In this document: piece by piece, positions 52,052-59,863 of the stretch
How positions within the stretch are numbered: the first letter of the stretch is position 1
How the letters are laid out: each line of letters starts with the position of its first letter
Assembly: GCA_016708875.1 (NCBI GenBank)
Contig: JADJFA010000001.1
Location: 434,001 to 498,000, forward strand
DNA: 64,000 nt
Reading direction: 5' to 3'
From: Lewinellaceae bacterium
Lineage (GTDB): Bacteria; Bacteroidota; Bacteroidia; Chitinophagales; Saprospiraceae
Translations under genes and position numbers: made by a program
The notes under the pieces: model-generated
Database searches by the model: none
What the model saw: the letters and a program-made list of their open reading frames with translations, nothing else
Told to the model about the DNA's origin: nothing

Positions 52052-53386
52052 TCAATCAAACACACCCACAACAACGCCCTGCGAAGATTTAATATTCCTA
52101 AGGTTCAACTTCCGGCTATTCAAAACGAGTGGGATTGGGCTGGTAGTGACTGTAGGAAAAAACATATCCACCCCGTTCATAAATGGGAAATTACCAAAAG
52201 TGCCCACGGGGGTTAGTTCTGTCACCCCATCGCCGTCGTCGTAGAGGAAGTAAGTAATGGCTGTTTTTGAGGCCGGAGCGTACTGCGGTGTGGAAAGTAC
52301 CGAAGCCGCGGCAGTAAGCGTATCTCGGCCATTAATGATTCCTTGACTGGCTGAAAAAACATTCACAACTGTTTGATTGTCAACTTTGGGCAGGCCCGCC
52401 AGCAGTATTCCAGCCAGTGAGCTTGGGGGTGGAATGGTGCGTAAATACACCAAACTATTGAGGTGAATAATGCCTTCCCGGAAGTAATGTATGACTCGCT
52501 GGCTCGAATTTGGCGGGGTGGCCACAAATTCAAAAGTGGTGTTTGCTTTAATGTTTTCAGGACCGTATTTGCCCTCAGCATTGGTCATGAATGTAAAATC
52601 CGGGCTGCTGCCGACACGTTCACCGGTGAGGGGATTTACCTCCCAGATCTCCACTTTAGCGTTTTCGAGCGGGGTGTTTTCGCCAAAATAAGGCACTTTT
52701 CCCGCGATGCAAACCAGTGGGCCTTGTGGCTTAATGTCGAGCGTTGTGGGTGGCCCGTTGTGGAAAAACTGCCAAACGGCGGCAAAAGATTCCCGGCTGG
52801 TGGCAATCTGGTAGTGGTCTTTGCCGGGGATCATGACGTTGACAGCTCCTGTTATATCGCCTCCACTGGCAATCAAATCGTCTATGCTCCATAAGTTGAG
52901 TGTAGGTTCCATGCCAGCAGGGCCAGCAGGACCAGATTGCACTGAAGAGCCAATGTGCACATAACCATCTACTTTGGCGGCTCGGCTCGCGTCGGAAAGA
53001 TAGGTGTAACAGACTCCCCCACCCGCGCTGTGGCCCATAAGGCGAACTTGCGCAGCACCCGATTCAGCCAGTACTTTGTCTATAAACTGGTCGAGCAATT
53101 GGGTTGTTGCAGCCCCTCCAAACTGGTTGAGGCTGTTCCAGTCGAAAGCATGGATTTTGTTACTGTGGTATCCGTTGGTAGTAAACAGTTGCTGAAACTT
53201 TGTCCAGGTATCGCCGGAGGCCAAAAAACCGTGCACCATCACCACAGGGTAGTCGCATGTGTCGCAGCCCACAGGAGAGGGGGCTGGGTCGTTTTCCTTT
53301 TCAAGTTCGGTATTCGTCAGAAAATCTGAATGGGTACATGCGAGTGAGCCGAAAGCGAGCAAAATGAGTAGAAATATGCGGTACAT
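52052..53386 (-). CDS. Alpha/beta-hydrolase (lipase-like) lipoprotein
   Basis: A 444-residue protein with a lipoprotein signal (MYRIFLLILLAFGSLACTH). The hydrolase part has VMVHGFLASGDTW (oxyanion region) and LMGHSAGGGVCYTYL (nucleophile Ser), as in class I-type lipases; a catalytic His in GKDHYQIA is likely. From about 250 there are beta-sandwich modules (VCIAGKVPYFGENTPLENAKVEIWE) like carboxypeptidase-regulatory domains. It may act on esters at the cell surface. The 21-base gap to the GT2 fusion gene, on the same strand, is compatible with one transcript. Confidence 0.85.
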   Translation of the reverse strand: MYRIFLLILLAFGSLACTHSDFLTNTELEKENDPAPSPVGCDTCDYPVVMVHGFLASGDTWTKFQQLFTTNGYHSNKIHAFDWNSLNQFGGAATTQLLDQFIDKVLAESGAAQVRLMGHSAGGGVCYTYLSDASRAAKVDGYVHIGSSVQSGPAGPAGMEPTLNLWSIDDLIASGGDITGAVNVMIPGKDHYQIATSRESFAAVWQFFHNGPPTTLDIKPQGPLVCIAGKVPYFGENTPLENAKVEIWEVNPLTGERVGSSPDFTFMTNAEGKYGPENIKANTTFEFVATPPNSSQRVIHYFREGIIHLNSLVYLRTIPPPSSLAGILLAGLPKVDNQTVVNVFSASQGIINGRDTLTAAASVLSTPQYAPASKTAITYFLYDDGDGVTELTPVGTFGNFPFMNGVDMFFPTVTTSPIPLVLNSRKLNLRNIKSSQGVVVGVFD

Positions 53387-53514
53387 AGGCCAAAAATTTG
53401 AACGGGAAAGGTCGTAAAATGTCAGGTAGAAACCATATTGTATGCTTTACCTTTTTGTCCAAGGGCTGGTAATAAGACAAAGCCGAACCTACTCTGCATA
53501 AATGTACACGGCAA

Positions 53515-53522
53515 TACCTTTG
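53515..53522 (+). promoter_or_regulatory. -7 element for the T9SS cargo gene at 53577
   Basis: TACCTTTG matches TAnnTTTG exactly, 54 bases upstream of the ATG. No clear -33 TTTG. Confidence 0.5.
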
Positions 53523-53576
53523 TCGGAAAATTGATAATTGCTCGTTAAAGCAGACAGAACTGACGTTTATTTGGCC

Positions 53577-54845
53577 ATGAAATCCTTGCAATACACGCTC
53601 CTTGTAGCCATCCTTTTTGCCCTTTGGACAATGCCCGCCGCCGCTCAACCCGGCTGTCTCGATCCACAGGCTACCAATTACAACGCTTCCGCCACGAGCA
53701 ATGACGGCTCCTGCCTTTACCCAATTACGACTTATACACCCATTTTTAAAGCCAACTTGCCCAATGATTTGCAAGAAATCAGTGGCCTTAGCAAAGTCGG
53801 CGCGCGTTGGTGGGGGCATGAGGACAGCAGCGCAGAGGAGGAATTCTATCGTATTGAACCAGAAACGGGCGATATTCTCCAAAAAATAGAACTCAATAAC
53901 GCCAAAAACCGCGATTGGGAAGACATTGCTGGCGACGGCCAAAACCTATACATCGGCGACTTTGGCAACAACACCAATGACCGCCAAAACCTCGGGATTT
54001 ATATAGTGCCCCTTTCCGAAATCGGCAACAGCAACTCCGAAACTGTGCAAGATTCTGAATGGTCGTTCCTGCCTTTCTCCTACATAGACCAAACGAATTA
54101 CAGCAGCCAACCTGAGGACAGTTCGGTATACGACTGCGAGGCGATGATTTTTTATAATAACCGGATACACCTTTTCACTAAAAGTCGCAAGAACTACAAT
54201 TCGGTTCATTACACCATTAATACTTCCACGAATGTGGCAGACAAGATTGAAACCTTTGACACACAGGGACTTATAACGGGCGCCTCCCTCTCTCCAGATG
54301 GCAAACTCATTGCGCTTATTGGCTATGATTTGCGCCCCTTTATTCCCACGGTTTTTTGCTGGTTGCTGTGGGATTGGCAGCCAGGCACCGATTTATTTTT
54401 CTCCGGCAACAAACGGCGAATAGAGCTCGGTTCGGCGCTCCAGATCGGGCAGGTGGAAAGCATCGGATTTGACACAGATCGTTCTGGTTTTATTTCCAAC
54501 GAGCGCACGGTATTCAATGGCGTGACACTTGTGGATGAATCCGTGCGCAGTTTTGATTTCAGTGCGTGGGTGCCGGCTTTAACGAGTGCAAGCGAACCGG
54601 GCCGGGCAGATGAAACATTAAAATTCTTCCCAAACCCGTTTTCGCAAACCATTCATTTTCAATTTTTTGGAAATGAAAAACCTGATTTTTTGCGGGTAAA
54701 AAATCAGCTTGGGCAAACTGTTTTGAGCTTGAATGAAATACCAGAAACGCTTGAAGTGGGCTTTTTGCCAGCAGGGGTTTATACGTTTGAAACGTGGCGG
54801 GTAGGTCGGCGGACGGGGATTTTTATTGCGCAGAAGCTTGAATAA
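53577..54845 (+). CDS. T9SS cargo protein, propeller-like
   Basis: The start at 53577 gives a signal peptide (MKSLQYTLLVAILFALWTMPAAAQ). Residues 25-50 (PGCLDPQATNYNASATSNDGSC) are a short Cys/Asn-rich calcium-type module common in T9SS proteins. A beta-propeller-like stretch follows (EISGLSKVGARWWGHEDS; RDWEDIAGDGQNLYIGDFGNN; LITGASLSPDGKLIALIGY). The C-terminus is a type A sorting signal (FFPNPFSQTIHFQF, LPAGVYTFETW). It is secreted; function unknown. Confidence 0.8.
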   Translation: MKSLQYTLLVAILFALWTMPAAAQPGCLDPQATNYNASATSNDGSCLYPITTYTPIFKANLPNDLQEISGLSKVGARWWGHEDSSAEEEFYRIEPETGDILQKIELNNAKNRDWEDIAGDGQNLYIGDFGNNTNDRQNLGIYIVPLSEIGNSNSETVQDSEWSFLPFSYIDQTNYSSQPEDSSVYDCEAMIFYNNRIHLFTKSRKNYNSVHYTINTSTNVADKIETFDTQGLITGASLSPDGKLIALIGYDLRPFIPTVFCWLLWDWQPGTDLFFSGNKRRIELGSALQIGQVESIGFDTDRSGFISNERTVFNGVTLVDESVRSFDFSAWVPALTSASEPGRADETLKFFPNPFSQTIHFQFFGNEKPDFLRVKNQLGQTVLSLNEIPETLEVGFLPAGVYTFETWRVGRRTGIFIAQKLE

Positions 54846-54903
54846 CGGTCAATAAACCTGAAAGGAATAGGATGACCCGCGAAACAGCCTTGCATTATTC
54901 GAA

Positions 54904-55075
54904 TCAAAAAGCCACGTAGTGGTCCCGAGCTATCGGGATTTATAGAAACCGACCGTGAAAATTGATCAGAACCGCGTAGCGGTGACACGGTGCCGCCGCT
55001 ACGCGGCTCTGAAAATAGATATGAATTCGTTTTCTATAAATCCCGATAGCTCGGGACCACTACGTGGCTTTTTGA
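54904..55075. repeat. 172-base nested palindrome
   Basis: Outer arms 54904-54948 and 55031-55075 are perfect 45-base complements. Inside them a second pair (54967-54982 and 54996-55011) matches over 16 bases with one G-U. Two nested, unrelated hairpins joined by short spacers give a structure like a miniature mobile element. No target duplication is evident, and it holds no reading frame. Confidence 0.92.
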
Positions 55076-55153
55076 TCCGAACAGGCTAATTTTAACCCCT
55101 GATTCGCATGATTCATGTTAATTTCACAACTTCCGAATCTCGATACACTCGCT

Positions 55154-55185
55154 AAACCTCGTAGGTTTTAAAACCTACGAGGTTT
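55154..55185. repeat. Palindrome of the CCTnnnAGGTTTT family
   Basis: A perfect 32-base palindrome with no loop; core CCTCGTAGGTTTT. It lies ten bases from the stop codon of the minus-strand gene at 55196 and probably ends that transcript. Confidence 0.88.
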
Positions 55186-55195
55186 CAAACCCGGA

Positions 55196-58100
55196 CTACA
55201 ACTTCCGAATCTTGATATTCTTGTACCAAACAGGATCGCCGTGATCCTGTAACGCGATTTTTCCTTTTTGAGAAAGTCCAAAGTCTGCACTGAGTTTCGG
55301 GAATTTACTTCCTGCGATGAGATCGAGCCATTTTTTCGTGGGTTTGCCGCCGTCGAACATTTTGAGTTCCACCACTTTGCGGTTGTTCAGCCAGTGTTCC
55401 ACTTTTCCGTTTTTAAAAATCAGACGGGCTTGATTCCATTCGCCGCCCGGTTTCACTGTCACATATTTGCATTCCACCAGGTCGTAAAGATCGCCTGCTC
55501 GGTGTTTAGGGAATTTCGCGTCGGGGTGACACGCATTGTCAAGCACCTGCATTTCTGGCCCAGTCATCCAAACGTAACCGTACTTGGTGGGGTCTTCCAG
55601 GATGTTGTAAATAACCCCGGAATTGCCGCAAGGCGCTATTTTCCAATCTATTGAAAGTTCAAAATCACCAAATTCCTCGTTGGTTACAATGTCGCCGCCA
55701 TCAGCTGCCTGCCAACCTCCATTGGGATTAGGTTTGGCTTCTAAATGAATAGCATTTTCGGCGATTACCCAGGATTTGCCCAGCGTAGTTTTACCGTAAT
55801 TATGCCAGTCAGTCAGATTTTTTCCATCAAACAATAGTTGCCAGCCGTCGCGTTTCTCCTTCTCTGTCAACGTGTTGTCTGCAGGCGGAGTGACAACAGG
55901 CGGTGTTCCGGCAATACCTGCATTGTCTGCCGGGATGGCATTCAGCGTGTACCAGGCTTCCGTGGTCCAGATTTCGTGGCCGAGATCCGAAACTGGCAAA
56001 TTGCGCAATTTGAAGTACACAACATGTAAGGGTTTCAAGTCCGGTATTTCGAGAAATACCTTTTTACGGTCTTCAGAAACGGTGGCCGATTTCACGTTCA
56101 TAATCCCTTCATCCAACTTTGGTCCGCCATAGTTGACGGTAGGCTCGTACCGCCATTGTTTCACAAGGTAGGACGAAACATCCCAGCCGTCGCCCTCGCG
56201 GAGCGGCTCGGTGAACTCGATTTCCATGCCATTGGTTTTGGCGCGCACAGCGAGCATCTCGAACACAGAGTTGCCATTGTATTTCATGCGCTGGAGGCCG
56301 TACCAGAGCTTTCCTTGCTGCCCCCAGTTGCCCGGAGCGCCGATCATACCAACGTACAAGGCTTCATCCGGGCCCCAAATAAGCCGGTGTGTCGCACCTT
56401 CCAGACCTTGCGAAAAGCGAAACACGCAGCCCTGGTAATTGTCGTTGATGTTTTCCATGAACACCCGCTGAAGGCCACCGTAGCACACGTCTCCGTGCAG
56501 TAATTGGTTTTTGTAAGGGCCATCGTTGAGGTAAGTGGGCTGCGTGGGTGAATTGCCTATATCGTCTTGCGGAAGCCACACTACTGGTTGTTGAATAGGC
56601 ATCCCTGCCACGGCGATACTGTCCACCGCGTATGAATTGTAAAATGCGCCCGGTTTCACGTGGAGAATTTTTGAAGAGGGCAGCCAGTCTCCCTGGTTGT
56701 CGGCGATGAAAATTTCACCAAAAGGGCCGATGCCCACACCGTCAGGAGTGCGCAAGCCCCTGGCTACGAATTCAATGCTGCCGTCTTTGGCACTGATTTT
56801 CACCACCTTGCCGCGGTCAGGGCCTTGTGGGCGGGTACTCGCGCCGCCCGGGTTGATGGCGATGGCCAATGCCGCATAGAAATAGCCCTCTTTGTACACC
56901 AGGCCAAAGGCAAATTCATGGAAATTGGCCGAAGCACGCCAGCCTTTGGCGAAGCACTGGTATTCGTCAATCAGGTCGTCGCCGTTGGTGTCTACGAGTT
57001 TGGTGAGCTCTTGTTTTTGCAGGACAAATATCTGACCATCAACGACTTTTAAGCCCAAAGGCTCGGCAAGGCCTGCGGCGATTCGTTTTACTTTTATCTG
57101 TTTTGGGTCGCCTGAAGACACGTTTTCCAAAATGTACACTGCGCCCGAGGCGTCCCAGGTAGAGACCACCAAACGCCCATCAGGCAGGAAATCCATACCC
57201 GCCACTTTGGGTAAAAAGCCATCGGGGCGAGCCTGTGTGAGGTCGTAAGCAGGGTGAACTTCCGTAAGCGGAACACCGTCACCAGGTATTGCGCTCTCCA
57301 CCTTCGACAGGGTTGTCATGCCCTCCACATTGTCGGATTTTTTGTGGTAAAAACTTTCTTCGGCAATGACTTTGAAACCGGGCGAGCCAAAACGCGCCCA
57401 TTTGAGCACGATCCCTCTGCCACCGCCGCCTTGGAAATAATCAATCTTAAGCGGGTGAAAACCAGCGCGTAGGGCGATTTCGGCCTCTTTTGGCTGCATA
57501 CCGTGTGGACCATCATGGATGATGATTTCTTGGCCGTCCACACTCAAACGACTACCGTCGTCGCTCGAAAGTTGAAAGACTACGTTGTCGTCCTTTTCTA
57601 AAAACAGATATCCCGAGGCCTGTAGGCCAAAATTGTCTTTGAAATCGCCAAATTCCGATCCCTCTGCCTGCATTTTTGATGCAGTAGCCACCAGCGCGGG
57701 TTTTGCGCTCAAATTGATGTCGGCCAAGGCGCGCAGTGGTTTTTCGGAAGCCCATACTTTAACCAAAAGGCCGGGCGACAGGTCCCGGTCGACCACTGAT
57801 TTATCGGCCTTAAGCCATTGGTTGTCAGGGATTTCAGCGAGACTTTTCGCGGCACCACCACCTTCGCCATCATCTTCGCCCTCATCAAGCGAAAGGACAT
57901 AGTTCACCATTGCTTTTGCATCTTCCGGTTGGATGTCTGGGTGGGCACTCATGGCCGCCGCGCCCCATACGCCCGTGCCACCTTTCATCACTTTTTGTGT
58001 GAGCAGTTCGAGGTTTTCTGGCGTGCTTTTGTAACGTTCTGCAATCTGTTTGTAGCCTGGACCAACGGTTTGTATCGCTGCGTTGTGGCAAGTACGGCAA

Positions 58101-58930
58101 TCGCTTTTGGCCATCAATTTTTCGCCGGGACTGATGGGTTTGCCTTCTGATTCACCGGATTCCTGAGCATAACGTTCAGCATCGAAAGGATTGGCTGTCA
58201 GAGGTCTATTGACAAACATCGTGCGGAAACTGGTTCGTCCGCTGGATTTTAGCGTCAGTTCGCCTTCCACTTCAATGGCCTGCAAATCGTCGTCGGTTTG
58301 AATTATTTTCGCTTCGGTCTGTTTCCAAACACCATCGGTTTCGATGTTGGAAGCAGCAGCGATGGAAGCGGCATTGGTTTTCAAGGAAACGGTCGCGCCG
58401 GAAGGGGCATTTTCTACAAGGAACGTGCGCTCAAAACCGATCTGGCGTTCGCGCTCAAAGTATTCTGGCCGTTCGTTGATTCTAATGCGCTGACCATCAG
58501 CGAGCACGAGGTCGTACATGAGTTCAGCATGCCCGTCTTTCGTGTAGCGGTGCCCTTTGTAATCCGTGCGCGGGCTTTCAGTCTTGCCACCGAGCGTGAC
58601 GCTCCAAGGCTGATGCTCGGCATTCTCAAACCAGGCCGCTCAGACGCTCATTGGCTGTGGGCCGTGGCGCATATTATACACCGCCCCGGTGAAATCGGTA
58701 CTGCCCGACCAAATTTTATAAAGCGAACAGGAGTCGGTAGAATAGGAGGCCCACATGTGTTCATTGAGCGCGAAAGTGATCATGCGCGGCTGTTTGTCCA
58801 ACACGGAGCGAAACACCCAGGGGTCATTGGGTCGGGCAATAGCGGCAGCAGAATGGTCTGATTTTGAGGCAAAAAACCACACGCCGAGCAAAACAGCGAT
58901 AAGGGCAAGGAAGAGGGTACGGGTCTTCAT
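55196..58930 (-). pseudogene. Multidomain cytochrome c/PA14/propeller/DUF1080 protein split by an in-frame TGA
   Basis: Two pieces, 58930-58640 and 58519-55196, are in the same frame. Between them the translation is sensible (AAWFENAEHQPWSVTLGGKTE) apart from one TGA at 58642-58640. The full length is about 1245 residues: signal peptide; N-terminal beta domain (NDPWVFRSVLDKQPRMITFAL); cytochrome c (CRTCH, 278-282); PA14 (about 390-520); a glucose-dehydrogenase-like propeller; and DUF1080 (about 1050-1245: LLFDGKNLTDWHNYGKT). Such proteins are thought to act on sugars outside the cytoplasm. A TGA-free gene would need one base change. Without it, only the part from MYDLVLAD could be made, with no signal. 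Confidence 0.85.
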
Positions 58931-59251
58931 GAATGTTGAAAAATGTAAAACCGTAAAATTTTAAACCGCAAAAGGTAAAACCAAGAGCGGATACATCAAC
59001 AAAGCAAAACATTACTGCTTTGCAAAATTAAAAATTTCGTGTGGTGGGAAACCCGCCTACGCTTCTTCCTTCGTTAAAACTACGGCAGATAAAAAGGCTT
59101 CGGCGGGTAAAAAGGGCAGTGGCGAAGGTAGAATTTCTGGGATTTTAGTGGAGAGGATTTTTTGCAAATCCAGTTGTACTCAAACTCCCTTTGAACATAG
59201 CGCGGAGGGTGGTACTTTTGCGTCTCTATTGTAACCCAAAAATGATTTGCT
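58931..59251. other. Intergenic region with the MazF-operon promoter
   Basis: The left part has A-rich words of the AACCGCAAAA type without a clean hairpin and a short GCAAAAC/CTTTGC stem at about 59000. The right end contains the promoter at 59190-59220. No reading frame is credible here. Confidence 0.6.
59190..59220 (+). promoter_or_regulatory. Promoter of the MazF operon, full consensus
   Basis: TTTG (59190-59193), a spacer of exactly 19 bases and TACTTTTG (59213-59220). Both boxes match the Bacteroidota consensus, the best promoter in the window. The start codon lies 31 bases downstream of the -7 box. Confidence 0.85.
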
Positions 59252-59491
59252 ATGAGCCAAGTTGTATTGGAATTTTCTAATCAGAATGATCTTGCTTTGT
59301 TGCTTTCATTTGCCAAGCGTTTGGAAGTGAGGGTTATCTCTGTCAAAAAAAGTCTCAAAGAGCACAACGAAAAACCTTTTCATGACGACAGATTAGCACG
59401 TATGCAGAAAGCCTCGAAAGACCCACTTTTCCTTGCAGACGTAGAGGAAGTCATGAATGATTTTTCGCATGCTGATCAAGATGAAATATGA
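59252..59491 (+). CDS. Antitoxin partner of a MazF toxin
   Basis: A 79-residue protein, SQVVLEFSNQNDLALLLSFAKRLEVRVISVKK followed by an acidic tail (DDRLARMQKASKDPLFLADVEEVMND). The ending is the kind of acidic, flexible segment that wraps a MazF toxin. I do not recognise its DNA-binding family. It shares an ATGA overlap with the toxin gene. Confidence 0.75.
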   Translation: MSQVVLEFSNQNDLALLLSFAKRLEVRVISVKKSLKEHNEKPFHDDRLARMQKASKDPLFLADVEEVMNDFSHADQDEI

Positions 59492-59844
59492 GCAAATTTT
59501 TGAAATGGCATATTTACCGTGCCAACCTCGACCCGGTTATTGGCTCCGAACAAGGTAAGAGCCGACCAGTATTGGTCGTCAGCGAGGATACTATTAACGC
59601 CCTGCTTAATTGCGTTAATGTTATACCGATTACTTCAAGAAAACCTGGCCGTGAAATTTATCCAAATGAAACGCTTATCCCAACCGGTCAGGATAGCTTG
59701 GCCAATGAGTCCATTGCTCTTTGCCATCAAATTAGAACGCTTGACAAACAACGTCTTTCCACTGAGTATGCCGTGATTTCGGATTTGGCTATACAAGAAT
59801 CAATCATGGAAGCAATTTGCTTTCAACTCGGCATCCCAATTTAA
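59488..59844 (+). CDS. MazF/PemK-type endoribonuclease toxin
   Basis: A 118-residue protein with the family pattern: WHIYRANLDPVIGSEQGKSRPVLVVSEDTIN, CVNVIPITSRKPG, SLANESIALCHQIRTLDKQRLS. The G-S-E-x-G-K-x-R-P and P-I-T-S motifs, and the Arg and Ser/Thr residues used in cleavage, are kept. It would cut mRNA at a short motif. It overlaps its antitoxin by four bases (ATGA) and ends 19 bases before alaS, so the pair may be co-transcribed with an essential gene. Confidence 0.92.
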   Translation: MSKFLKWHIYRANLDPVIGSEQGKSRPVLVVSEDTINALLNCVNVIPITSRKPGREIYPNETLIPTGQDSLANESIALCHQIRTLDKQRLSTEYAVISDLAIQESIMEAICFQLGIPI

Positions 59845-59863
59845 GCATTACTACCCGACACTC

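Larger units (their letters stand above)
54846..55195. other. Repeat-filled intergenic region
   Basis: This 350-base gap between convergent genes carries no gene. It is taken up mainly by the nested palindrome at 54904-55075 and the 32-base palindrome at 55154-55185. Confidence 0.8.

Noticed and set aside
58640..58642. TGA as a selenocysteine codon
   Set aside because: No redox motif surrounds it, relatives have ordinary residues there, and I see no convincing SECIS-type stem directly after it. A nonsense change or error is simpler.
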